DNA of 9,385 bases from J051 sp040752255 (lineage in GTDB: Bacteria > Armatimonadota > Fimbriimonadia > Fimbriimonadales > ATM1): assembly GCA_040752255.1 (NCBI GenBank), contig JBFMFD010000108.1, positions 1 through 9,385 on the forward strand, given 5' to 3'. This document shows, one piece after another, positions 1 to 7,295 of this stretch; the first letter of the stretch is position 1; the number at the start of each line of letters is the position of its first letter. The notes beneath the pieces were generated by a model, which had not been told where the DNA came from, did no database searches, and saw only the letters and a program-made list of their open reading frames with translations. A program made the translations under genes and the position numbers.

Positions 1-685
1 GAAAGTCGAAAACGCCGGTCGCGGATGGATGGCGCGCTTGCGCGAACAGTCGGCACCGCTCCTTCAGGTGGGCTTCGCTCACCTCCTCTTCGCGTCCGCC
101 GACCAAGAGCACGCCCCGAGAGAGGAGCGTGTCGTGAGCGCGCACCCACAGCAGCGAGCTGGTCTGCCGGAGCGTCTCTTGCGGCTCGAAGCGAGCCGGC
201 AGCGTGGCGTTGGACGAGCCGTGCCCCGAGGGGGCCGACACGACGCGCTCAATCGAGTACGCATCGCGAATGGCGGACTCGAGGCGCGACTTCGGCGCAA
301 TCGAGATGCGAAGTCGGTTGCCCGTCGCCAAGCGAAGTTTGTCCGTCACGGAGACGTCAATCGGATCCCAAATGACGCACTCAAGGATGCCCTCTCTCAA
401 GGAGACGGGGAGCACCTTGAGCGCGAGCGCCAACTCCGCGCCGACGAGGTCCAGCGCATCCTGCTCGGGCGCGAGCGTGGCTGGGTCCTCAACGTAGTCG
501 TAGCCGTATTGATCGGCTAAGCAGCGCGCGATCTGGTCTTCGGTAGCGTAGCCGCGCTCGACGAGGATCTCGCCGAGGCGCCGATTGGATGTTAGTTGCG
601 CGGCGATGGCAACAGAGAGTTGCAGGTTGGTCAGGACGCCTGACTCAACCAGAATCTCGCCCAGCCGCTTGTATTCTCCAGGCAT
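1..685 (-). CDS. MshEN (GspE/PilB N-terminal) c-di-GMP-binding domain fused to a degenerate Ser/Thr kinase-like domain, 3' end cut by window
   Basis: 228 residues are visible; the C-terminus lies beyond position 1. Residues 7-30 and 36-59 are two 24-residue repeats beginning RLGEILVE, each with Gly at position 10 and ending in Gln, split by a 5-residue spacer. This is the 24-5-24 layout of the MshEN c-di-GMP-binding motif. Residues 60-145 complete the fold (DP at 107-108, TGN at 121-123). After a linker (about 146-165), residues 166-228 resemble a Hanks kinase N-lobe: RAHDTLLSRGV at 182-192 fits strands beta2/beta3 and RHP...GVFDF at 218-228 fits the end of helix C and beta4. The Gly-rich loop, the VAxK lysine (RGVLLVGG here) and the helix C glutamate all appear lost, so it is probably a pseudokinase. 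No secretion ATPase Walker motifs are visible. The ATG at 685 has a GGGAGAGG ribosome site 8 nt upstream. The MshEN call is firm; the kinase call is inferred from pattern only. Confidence 0.8.
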   Translation of the reverse strand, partial: MPGEYKRLGEILVESGVLTNLQLSVAIAAQLTSNRRLGEILVERGYATEDQIARCLADQYGYDYVEDPATLAPEQDALDLVGAELALALKVLPVSLREGILECVIWDPIDVSVTDKLRLATGNRLRISIAPKSRLESAIRDAYSIERVVSAPSGHGSSNATLPARFEPQETLRQTSSLLWVRAHDTLLSRGVLLVGGREEEVSEAHLKERCRLFAQARHPSATGVFDF

Positions 686-693
686 GCCTTGGT

Positions 694-741
694 CCTCTCC
701 CGGGTTGAGATACCGGAATAGTCGGTGGTTTTGCCCGGAGA
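694..741 (-). promoter_or_regulatory. Leader hairpin overlapping the ribosome binding site of the MshEN-kinase gene
   Basis: In the 68-nt gap upstream of the ATG at 685, the minus strand carries TCTCCGGG (741-734) and CCCGGGAGA (704-696). These can pair as an 8-bp stem with one bulged G. An inner ACCG/CGGT stem is possible within the loop. The likely Shine-Dalgarno GGGAGAGG (701-694) overlaps the 3' arm, so folding would mask it. It does not match any riboswitch consensus I know. The function is inferred only. Confidence 0.3.
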
Positions 742-753
742 CTGAAGGGGCTT

Positions 754-1416
754 TCAGGGGCTGGTGTCGTGGTTACCGTTCTTCTTCCGGCTTCGCACGA
801 TGGTTCTCCCGATTTCGGCGTACATCTTCGCCCTGGCGGTCGCCCCACGCACGAGGCCGAATTTGACCTCCTTGGGGGTGTGAGAAACGCCGTCGAGGTC
901 TATCTTCCGGATCGTACAGCCGAGGTCTTTGGCGGCTTGGTGGATGGCGATTTCAACGCCCATGCGGCAGGCGATAAGGTTCGGCACGGCATCGAGGATG
1001 CACCGTCGAAGGGCACGCTGCCCTGATATTGCAGGGGTGATCGCCTGCGCAGCGTCGCTCCACAGCCGTCCCTTCTTGAAGAGGCCGAGGGTCATGTCAA
1101 TCCCCCCGAGCACCGGTTTCAGAAGCGCCTCAACATGCTTTACCTCGAGGCCAACAAGGTCTGCATCAAGCAGCAGCAGGATCTCGCCTGATGCGCTTTC
1201 GAGCCCGGCTGCGATCGCGCCGCCTTTGCCGACGTTGAAGGCGAGGTCCACGACGGTTACTTTGGGGAATGCTCGAGCAACTTCCGAGGTTCCATCGCGC
1301 GAGCCGTCGTTCACGACGATGACCTCCTCGACGAGGTCGCACGCACAGACGGCACGCAGCACCGCAGCGATGCGCGTTTCCTCATTGTAGGCGGGGATGA
1401 TGCAGGAGACGTTCAC
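754..1416 (-). CDS. Glycosyltransferase family 2 (dolichyl-phosphate mannose synthase-like), soluble
   Basis: 220 residues forming a single GT-A catalytic domain. The N-terminus (IIPAYNEE at 6-13) and VVNDGSRDGT at 34-43 are the nucleotide-sugar binding signatures of GT2. DAD at 84-86 is the metal-binding DxD motif, and SGQRALRR at 131-138 is a conserved acceptor-side motif of DPM1-like and glucosyl-3-phosphoglycerate synthase-like members. No membrane segment is visible, so it is probably cytosolic or peripheral and moves a sugar from a nucleotide donor to a lipid or small acceptor. The donor and acceptor cannot be read from sequence. The start is GTG (1416-1414), sharing 4 nt (GTGA) with the stop of the upstream M48 gene, which implies translational coupling. 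It is followed after 68 nt by the MshEN-kinase gene. Confidence 0.88.
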   Translation of the reverse strand: MNVSCIIPAYNEETRIAAVLRAVCACDLVEEVIVVNDGSRDGTSEVARAFPKVTVVDLAFNVGKGGAIAAGLESASGEILLLLDADLVGLEVKHVEALLKPVLGGIDMTLGLFKKGRLWSDAAQAITPAISGQRALRRCILDAVPNLIACRMGVEIAIHQAAKDLGCTIRKIDLDGVSHTPKEVKFGLVRGATARAKMYAEIGRTIVRSRKKNGNHDTSP

Positions 1417-2180
1417 TGCCGCCGATGGAACTCCGCTTCCATTTGCTGGTTCACCTCTTTGGTGATGCGCTCGATCTCCTTCTTCGCGCGCTCGATGCGC
1501 GCTCCGGTCATCGGGTGGCTGCGGAGGTTATTGGTGATGATGTCTCCCTTGCCCTCCTTCTCTAATCGTTGCAATTTCGAGAAGAAGCGGATCAAGCCGT
1601 TCGGGTCATAGCCTGCGCGGTAAGCGTAGCGTATGCCCTCGGTGTCGGCTTCGTACTCCATTTCGCGGCTGTAGCGCATGGAGACGAACAGGTGGGTGAT
1701 TTGCGCGATGTCCTGCACTGCGCCTTGCGTGCCAATCAGGATGGCGATATCCGTGAGCACTCCTTGCGAGTACTGCTTTGCCGCGTGGCGTTTCGTGATG
1801 TGGGCGATTTCGTGCGCCATCACGCAGGCGATCTCGTCCATGTCCCCTTCGGACATATCGAGCAGCCCGCGGAAGAGGTAGACCGGGCCGCCGGGTAGGG
1901 AGAAGGCGTTGACTTGGTTGTCCTCGAGAATCTTGAAGGTAAACGGCCAGTCGAGGCTGTTCGCGGCTACGAGGCGCTGCCCCATTTGCTCGATCATAGC
2001 GTTGTCGGCGGGGTTCTTGCTGACGACGTACTCCTTCTCGACCTGCTCCGCAACCTCTCTCCCGAGGCGGATCTCCTCGTTCTTGCTGAGGATGTTTGTT
2101 CCTTTGCAGCCGGTGGCGACGAGCATCGCGCCCAGGAGGGCGGCGCCCACGACTGCCTTCAGTGAGTCCGATCGCTTCAT
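1413..2180 (-). CDS. M48 family zinc metalloprotease, predicted lipoprotein (BepA/LoiP-like)
   Basis: 255 residues from the chosen ATG at 2180. The N-terminus is a lipoprotein signal: MKRSD, a hydrophobic stretch at 8-22, then a lipobox-like VATGC with Cys25. The catalytic motif is HEIAH at 123-127 inside MAHEIAHI. The EYEAD motif at 175-179 supplies the third zinc ligand, and the later SHP...RIERA motif is typical of periplasmic M48 peptidases acting in envelope or outer-membrane protein quality control. An in-frame ATG at 2264 overlaps the pntB stop (TGATG). I rejected it because it would add 28 residues that bury the lipoprotein signal. The C-terminus is charged and helical. The membrane-anchored periplasmic location is inferred from the lipobox; the substrate is unknown. 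Confidence 0.9.
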   Translation of the reverse strand: MKRSDSLKAVVGAALLGAMLVATGCKGTNILSKNEEIRLGREVAEQVEKEYVVSKNPADNAMIEQMGQRLVAANSLDWPFTFKILEDNQVNAFSLPGGPVYLFRGLLDMSEGDMDEIACVMAHEIAHITKRHAAKQYSQGVLTDIAILIGTQGAVQDIAQITHLFVSMRYSREMEYEADTEGIRYAYRAGYDPNGLIRFFSKLQRLEKEGKGDIITNNLRSHPMTGARIERAKKEIERITKEVNQQMEAEFHRRQ

Positions 2181-2195
2181 CGCGACTTCTGTTAG

Positions 2196-2201
2196 ATTAT
2201 A
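2196..2201 (-). promoter_or_regulatory. Possible -10 box upstream of the M48 protease gene
   Basis: The 83-nt gap between pntB and the M48 start contains a perfect TATAAT on the minus strand, ending 15 nt before the ATG at 2180. I see no convincing -35 element at 15-19 nt spacing and no extended -10. If used, the leader would be only about 8-10 nt long. It may give the downstream genes expression independent of pnt. Confidence 0.28.
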
Positions 2202-2263
2202 CGATGGCCAAGCCCCCTGGGATACGCCCGGCTGCGTGTTTCGTCGGCGGATTCGCTGAGCCA

Positions 2264-3658
2264 TCAGTAGCGCTCCAGCGCCCCGACGATCTTGGTCAAT
2301 GTGTCCTTGGCGTTCCCAAACACCATGACCGTGCGGTCCATGTAGAACAGTTCATTCTCGATGCCGGCAAACCCGGGGTTCATGCTCCGCTTCAGGACCA
2401 TGCACGTGCGCGCCTTGTCCACGTCGAGGATCGGCATACCGTAAATCGGAGAGGTCTTGTCGTGTCTCGCCGCCGGGTTCACCACGTCGTTCGCACCGAT
2501 GACGAGCGCCACATCGCAATCGGCGAACTCGGAGTTGATGTCGTCGAGATCGTAAAGCTGCTCGTAAGGGACGTCCGCCTCTGCCAACAGGACGTTCATG
2601 TGTCCGGGCATTCGTCCTGCTACGGGGTGAACGGCGAACTTCACGTCAGACCCCTGATCCGCAAGTCTCTTCGCCAACTCTTTGACCGCATGCTGCGCTT
2701 GCGCCACAGCCATGCCGTACCCCGGCACGATGATGACCGAGTCAGCGTTCCCAAGGAGGATCGCTGCGTCCTCGACGCCGTACGCCTTGACGGAGCGTGC
2801 CGCGCCGTGCGCCGCTTCGGCTCCCTCGGTGTGTGCGCCGAACGCGCCGAACAGAACGTTGCTCAGGGGGCGATTCATCGCTTGGCACATCTGGAACGTG
2901 AGGATGAGACCGCTTGCGCCGACCAGCGCGCCGCCGATCAGCAACGCCGTGTTACCGAGGACAAAGCCCGCCAGCCCCGCCGCGGTGCCGGTGAAGGAGT
3001 TCAGCAGAGATATAACCACGGGCATGTCCGCGCCGCCGATTGGGAGCACGCCCATCACACCGAATGCGAGGGCGAGCGCCGTCAAAACGAGAAACGTCGG
3101 CACAGAAATCAGGCCCCCAATCAGCATCACCGCCAAAACGGCAACCGCCAGCATCACCCCGACGTTGACGACGTGGTGCCCGCGGTAGGTGAGCGGCTTC
3201 GAGGGTAGAAGTTCCTGCAGTTTGCCGTAGGCGACGAGGCTGCCCGTGAAGCTGATGGAGCCGATGATGAGGCTAAGCACGGTGGTCGCGCGCGGAAGAG
3301 GCGGAAGCGCCTCGCCGACCGCGCCCGCAGCGAGGTACTCGACCAGCGCCACGAGCGCGACCGCGCCGCCGCCCAGGCCGTTGAACAGCGCGACCATCTG
3401 CGGCATCGCGGTCATGGCGACCTTTCTCGCTGCGGCCACGCCTACAACGCAGCCCAGCGCCGCTGAGATCCCCACCCATATCAGGTTCTCCGGTCGAAAG
3501 CCCGGAAGAAAGAAGGTCACGCCGAGCGCAACCGCCATGCCGATCGCGGCGACGAGATTCCCGAGCCGCGCCGTCCGCGGCGAATTCATCAACTTCAAAG
3601 CGATGATGAAGCACACCGCCCCGAGGAGATAGCCGGCGTTGATCCAGGCGGTCTCCAC
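2264..3658 (-). CDS. pntB: NAD(P) transhydrogenase subunit beta (membrane domain dII plus NADP(H)-binding dIII)
   Basis: 464 residues, the usual PntB length. Residues 1 to about 265 are hydrophobic, with several transmembrane helices of the proton channel (conserved FTGSLVAYGKLQ near 137-148 and IGGADMPVV near 207-215). Residues from about 290 on are the NADP(H)-binding domain III: GYGMAVAQAQ at 313-322, HPVAGRMPGHMNVLLAEA at 344-361, GANDVVNPAA at 388-397 and KRSMNPGFAG at 423-432. The complex couples proton entry to hydride transfer from NADH to NADP+, making NADPH. The start is GTG (3658-3656), 1 nt after the pntAB stop, with AAGGAGGAG placed 7 nt upstream. The equivalent of E. coli His91 is Asn93 (FNGLGGG), as I recall for other three-subunit enzymes. 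Third gene of the pntAA-pntAB-pntB cluster. Confidence 0.97.
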   Translation of the reverse strand: METAWINAGYLLGAVCFIIALKLMNSPRTARLGNLVAAIGMAVALGVTFFLPGFRPENLIWVGISAALGCVVGVAAARKVAMTAMPQMVALFNGLGGGAVALVALVEYLAAGAVGEALPPLPRATTVLSLIIGSISFTGSLVAYGKLQELLPSKPLTYRGHHVVNVGVMLAVAVLAVMLIGGLISVPTFLVLTALALAFGVMGVLPIGGADMPVVISLLNSFTGTAAGLAGFVLGNTALLIGGALVGASGLILTFQMCQAMNRPLSNVLFGAFGAHTEGAEAAHGAARSVKAYGVEDAAILLGNADSVIIVPGYGMAVAQAQHAVKELAKRLADQGSDVKFAVHPVAGRMPGHMNVLLAEADVPYEQLYDLDDINSEFADCDVALVIGANDVVNPAARHDKTSPIYGMPILDVDKARTCMVLKRSMNPGFAGIENELFYMDRTVMVFGNAKDTLTKIVGALERY

Positions 3659-3674
3659 TCTATCGCTCCTCCTT
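3659..3674 (-). promoter_or_regulatory. Strong ribosome binding site for pntB, inside the pntAB 3' end
   Basis: AAGGAGGAG on the minus strand (3674-3666) lies 7 nt before the GTG of pntB and within the last codons of pntAB. It fixes the unusual GTG start and indicates coupled translation. Confidence 0.75.
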
Positions 3675-3950
3675 CCGCCTCGATCGGAACATCTCGAGCA
3701 TCCGGTCGGTGACGACGAAGCCTCCGACTACGTTGAGCGTTCCGAACAGCACGGCGAGCGAGCCGAGGACGATCATCAGCGGTGAGTCGGCTCTTCCCAG
3801 CACTACCAGTCCGCCGACGAGGATGACGCCGTGAATTGCGTTGGTTGCCGACATCAGCGGCGTGTGCAACGTTTGCGGAACTTTGGCGATGACCTCCAGT
3901 CCAACGAACACGGCGAGAATGACGATGGTTAGCGTTGTGATAAGGTCCAC
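3660..3950 (-). CDS. pntAB: NAD(P) transhydrogenase subunit alpha, membrane part (alpha-2)
   Basis: 96 residues. This small subunit carries the membrane helices that in E. coli form the C-terminal end of PntA. The conserved block LHTPLMSATNAIHGV lies at 28-42, and two further hydrophobic segments follow at about 41-52 and 57-80, before a basic tail (RSRRKEER). The start is GTG at 3950-3948: it begins the family's usual MDL-x-T-x-LT start and is preceded by GGAGGAGGG 8 nt upstream. An ATG at 3958 is in another frame and closes after nine codons, so it is not the start. The stop lies 1 nt before pntB. With pntAA and pntB it forms the transhydrogenase complex in the cytoplasmic membrane. Confidence 0.95.
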   Translation of the reverse strand: MDLITTLTIVILAVFVGLEVIAKVPQTLHTPLMSATNAIHGVILVGGLVVLGRADSPLMIVLGSLAVLFGTLNVVGGFVVTDRMLEMFRSRRKEER

Positions 3951-3954
3951 AAGT

Positions 3955-5100
3955 TCATCCCTCCTCCACCATAAGGCGCGTCGGTTCGTGCACGATACGC
4001 CCATCGTTGGTGAGCATCGTTCCGGCGATGATCTCGTCCTCCAAGTCGAAGGCGAGCGCTCCGTCCTGAACCAACAGGCGTAGGAATTCGGTGAGGTTTT
4101 TGGAGTACATGCGCGAGGCGTCCATCGCCATCGTCGAGATGAGGTCGGTGTTTCCGATGATGGTGACGTCGTCCACAACGACCGTTTCGCCCGGCGATGT
4201 CGCTTCGCAGTTGCCGCCCGCGGTCGCGGCGAGGTCTACGATGACGCTGCCGGGCTGCATGGAGCGAACTCCGTCTCGCGTGATGAGGATCGGCGCTCGC
4301 TTGCCGGGCACGAGGGCGGTAGTGATGACGACGTCGCGCTTCGGTAGCCGCTCTGCGATGAGTTGCAATTCCTGTCGGTGAATCTCCTCACTCACCTCTT
4401 TGGCGTAGCCGGACGTGTCCTCGGTCTCTTGGGGCATCTCCGGCAATCCGACGAAACGCGCGCCGAGGCTCTCGACCTGCTCCTTGACGGCGGGGCGGAC
4501 ATCGAATGCCTCCACGAGCGCACCCAGCCTCCGCGCCGTCGCGATTGCTTGCAATCCCGCGACGCCCGCGCCGACGACGAACACTCTCGCGGGGGGCAGA
4601 GTCCCGGCGGCGGTCATCAGCATTGGGAAGAATCGAGGAAGACGCTCTGCCGCCAACACGACCGCCTTGTATCCCGCGATGGTGCTCATGCTGCTGAGTG
4701 CGTCCATGCTTTGGGCGCGGCTGATGCGGGGGATCAAGTTCAGGGCGAAGGCGGTAACGCCTTGCGCCGCGAGCACCCGAATGGTGTCGAGCGAAACGTT
4801 GCGGTCGAACATAGCAACCAACGCAGCGCCCTTCTTCATGTGCTCGATGGAGCCGTTCGCTTCTTTCGGGCCGTTGACTCGAAGCACGACCTCGCTTTGA
4901 GAATAGACGGCGGTGGCGTCGGGGGCAATCTCCGCGCCGACATCGAGGTACTGCTGGTTGGTGAACGGAGCGGCCTCACCCGCGCCCGCTTCGACGAGCA
5001 CGCGCAAGCCGCGACTCAAGAGTTCCTTGGCTCCGTCCGGGGTAAGGGCTACGCGCCGCTCACCCCGCGCCGCTTCCCTCGGGACGCCGGCCGTAATCAC
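3955..5100 (-). CDS. pntAA: NAD(P) transhydrogenase subunit alpha, soluble NAD(H)-binding domain I (alpha-1)
   Basis: 381 residues, close to the length of the separate PntAA of three-subunit enzymes such as that of Rhodospirillum rubrum, and unlike E. coli PntA, which is fused to the membrane part. The N-terminus (VPREAARGERRVALTPDG at 6-23) is the alanine dehydrogenase/PNT N-terminal signature. IPRISRAQSMDALSSM at 123-138 holds the residues that contact nicotinamide. GAGVAG at 177-182 is the Rossmann glycine motif and Asp200 (EAFD) the acidic residue that selects NAD(H). It acts in the cytosol on top of the membrane subunits. The start is GTG (5100-5098), with GAGGGGAG 5 nt upstream; the ATG 5' of it closes at once. 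First gene of the minus-strand run. Confidence 0.96.
   Translation of the reverse strand: MITAGVPREAARGERRVALTPDGAKELLSRGLRVLVEAGAGEAAPFTNQQYLDVGAEIAPDATAVYSQSEVVLRVNGPKEANGSIEHMKKGAALVAMFDRNVSLDTIRVLAAQGVTAFALNLIPRISRAQSMDALSSMSTIAGYKAVVLAAERLPRFFPMLMTAAGTLPPARVFVVGAGVAGLQAIATARRLGALVEAFDVRPAVKEQVESLGARFVGLPEMPQETEDTSGYAKEVSEEIHRQELQLIAERLPKRDVVITTALVPGKRAPILITRDGVRSMQPGSVIVDLAATAGGNCEATSPGETVVVDDVTIIGNTDLISTMAMDASRMYSKNLTEFLRLLVQDGALAFDLEDEIIAGTMLTNDGRIVHEPTRLMVEEG
3959..3967 (-). promoter_or_regulatory. Strong ribosome binding site for pntAB, inside the pntAA 3' end
   Basis: GGAGGAGGG on the minus strand encodes the final Glu-Glu-Gly of pntAA and sits 8 nt before the GTG at 3950. It supports that start over the out-of-frame ATG at 3958. 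Confidence 0.75.
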
Positions 5101-5126
5101 TCGCTCTCCCCTCGCATTCAGGGGCG

Positions 5127-5132
5127 ATTATG
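5127..5132 (-). promoter_or_regulatory. Possible -10 box of the pnt cluster
   Basis: CATAAT (5 of 6 matches to TATAAT) on the minus strand, 26 nt before the pntAA GTG start. No good -35 box is visible at normal spacing. It lies in the 192-nt gap between the divergent pntAA and the plus-strand glycosyltransferase. I saw no convincing promoter for the plus-strand gene in the rest of that gap. Confidence 0.3.
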
Positions 5133-5656
5133 GCGGATGTGACGCGCGCCGGTCGTCCACTCGGGCGGCCGGTGGGGCGAACGAGCGGCGTCGCGCCGGT
5201 GTGGCTGAGTCCGTGTGTGCCCGACGGGTAAGATGGCGCGGCCTCCCCCACGCCGCGTCGCGGAACGGAGGTCGCAAACGGTACCGAGAACGATGAGCGC
5301 AACGGACCAGTCGGCTGCTTGGCGTGAGCGCACCTACTTTCTGGTGCCTTTCACCGTGTCACTCCTCGTGCAGACGGTTTTCATCTTCGAGTCGCGCGGG
5401 TCGTCGCCGACCTTTTACTATCCCATCGTTGACGCGCGCGTGTATCACGAGTCGGCTCTCTCAGCGATTCGGGGCGGGGCCTCGCAACTGGTATTCTGGC
5501 AGCCGCCGCTGTACGAGCTCTATCTTGCGATTGTCTACAAGTTCACCGGTGGGAGCATTCTTGCTGCCAAGTTGTTGCAGGCCCTGATGGGTGCCGGCTC
5601 GTGCGCGTTGTTGGCCGTGCTTGGTGCCCGGCTTTGGACCCGACAGGTTGGAGCTT

Positions 5657-5660
5657 GGGG
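5657..5660 (+). other. Frameshift site 1 in the GT39-TPR gene (G4 run)
   Basis: Upstream the coding frame reads ...RLWTRQVGAW; downstream sense resumes one base later as AGGLLAISGPF. Dropping one G from the GGGG run gives TGG GCG GGC GGG TTG and restores a continuous hydrophobic helix. Confidence 0.75.
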
Positions 5661-7292
5661 CGGGCGGGTTGCTTGCGATCAGCGGGCCGTTCATCTTCTA
5701 CAACACCGAGTTGCTTCCGACGGGTCTGTTCATCTTCCTGCTGGTCGCGGGCGTTTTGATTGCGCTCGAGGCGCTGGAGACTCGGGCCGCGGCGAAGTGG
5801 GCCGTCGCGGGCGGTGTACTCGGTCTGTCCGGCCTCGCTGTCCCATCTGGCCTCCTGTTGGTCGGGCTGTTGGCAGCATATGGAATACGGCACGTGGGCG
5901 TTGCTGAGAAGCGCTGGAAGCACGCCCTCGGGTTGAGCGGTGCGGCGACGCTTGCTGCAGCGGCGGTCATCGCCCCGGTGACCTGGATGAACTATAGCAG
6001 GTCGGGCGACGTTGTGCTCATTTCATTCAACGGCGGCTACAACCTGTTCTTGGGCAACAACGCCAACGCCGATGCCACGACCGCCGCCCGCCCCGGACAC
6101 GAGTCCGCGGTGCTCCTGGAGATGCCCAAAGCAGAGGGTGTGTTCATCGGCAGCGACTACGACAGATGGTTTAGAAGGCGCGTTGTCGAGTACGCCGCCG
6201 CCGATCCGGTTGGATTCTTGTCGAACAACTTCAAGAAGACGGTTCTGTTCCTGAATAGCCGCGAACTTCCTCGCAACGAAGACCCTTACCTCATGCGCGA
6301 GTACTCCAAGGTCTTGGCCGCTACGATGTGGCGTGCTGGCCCGTTCGGCTTCCCGTTCGGGATCGTTGCGCCGTTCGCGCTTGTCGGGTTGGTTTCTATC
6401 TTCGCATCCGGCGACAGACGGAAGAGGTTCTTCGCGTGGAGCGTCGTACTGGGTGCACTTTCGATTATCGCGTTCTTTATCTCGTCGCGACACAGGCTGC
6501 CTGCGTATGCACTCCTGTGTCCCCTCGCGGTGGTGGGAGGGGAGAGCGCGTTGCGCAAGTTGCGGGGAGGGCACCTCCTTTCCCCCTCCGTCATCGGTGT
6601 TGTCGCGTTGCTCGTGCTGTGTAACGTGCCACTCCGCGCGCCAACCGATGGGGTGAACTTCCGCGCCGAACTCGAACTCCAGGTCGGGGCTGCGGCATTC
6701 GAGGCGGGCGACCTGGGCCTCGCTGAGCAGCACATACGCCGCTCGATCGAGTTGGAGCCGGAGAGCGCGGAGGCGTGGACCTGGCTCGGTGATGTTCTCA
6801 GCGCAGCGGGCCGAGCGGAGCAGGCGAAGGATGCTTTCGAACGAGCCCTACGAGCGGACGGGACGTTCGCGCCCGCACTGGTTCGTCTGGGGATTCTCAA
6901 CGAGCAGGAGCTGATCGGTAGCGGTGAGGCGCTGCTCCGCGCGGCTCTCGAGGTTCGCCCCGCCTATGGGCTTGCGCACTTCGCGCTTGGCGACTCTCTC
7001 GCTCGACAGCGTAGAAAGGGATGGGAAGACACGTTCCGCAAGGGCTGGACAATCGTAACTGAGGGAACCGTCGAGCCGCCGGATCCGGCAGAGTTCCTTC
7101 TCCGGAGGGGTCACCTGGAGCTCGCCGTCGAGTATGGCAAGCGACGTCTTGAACAAACAGACACCGCCGAACACCGAGCGCGGCTGGCTGTTGCTCTCGC
7201 TGAGTTGGGTGTCCGTGAGCAAAACGCTCTCATGCTCGAGGAGGCGTCGCGGCATGCTCGCACCGCCGTCGAAGCCGAGCCGAACAGCTCGC

Positions 7293-7295
7293 TTT
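7293..7295 (+). other. Frameshift site 2 in the GT39-TPR gene (T3 run)
   Basis: The frame reads ...AEPNSSL and then loses TPR character; one base later the sequence resumes as ALLALGRVLMSQGDLSGA. Removing one T from TTT gives TCG CTT GCG CTT TTG and rejoins a normal TPR helix pair. Confidence 0.72.

Noticed and set aside
29..520. Plus-strand open frames across the MshEN-kinase gene
   Set aside because: The minus strand encodes a canonical MshEN domain here; the plus-strand product is Arg-rich and featureless.
694..741. c-di-GMP riboswitch (GEMM-I) in the leader of the MshEN gene
   Set aside because: GGGCAAAACC recalls part of the GEMM motif, but the GACGCAAAGC segment and the second stem are missing.
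741..757. Terminator hairpin at the GT2 stop (CTGAA...TTCAG)
   Set aside because: Only a 5-bp AT-leaning stem, with no T run after it.
2181..2264. Upstream in-frame ATG at 2264 for the M48 gene
   Set aside because: It would place 28 basic residues before an otherwise standard lipoprotein signal; the ATG at 2180 fits better.
2096..3208. Long open frame on the plus strand across pntB
   Set aside because: It lies antisense to well-conserved pntB and its product is rich in Arg/His with no recognisable fold; a GC-rich shadow frame.
3929..3958. ATG at 3958 as the pntAB start
   Set aside because: Out of frame and closed after nine codons; the GTG at 3950 has the strong ribosome site and the conserved start of the family.
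5229..5234. TAAGAT as -10 box for the plus-strand glycosyltransferase
   Set aside because: Weak match, no -35 at any normal spacing and no extended -10.
6023..6733. Long minus-strand open frame inside the glycosyltransferase gene
   Set aside because: Antisense to a region with clear GT39 and TPR sense; composition is that of a shadow frame.
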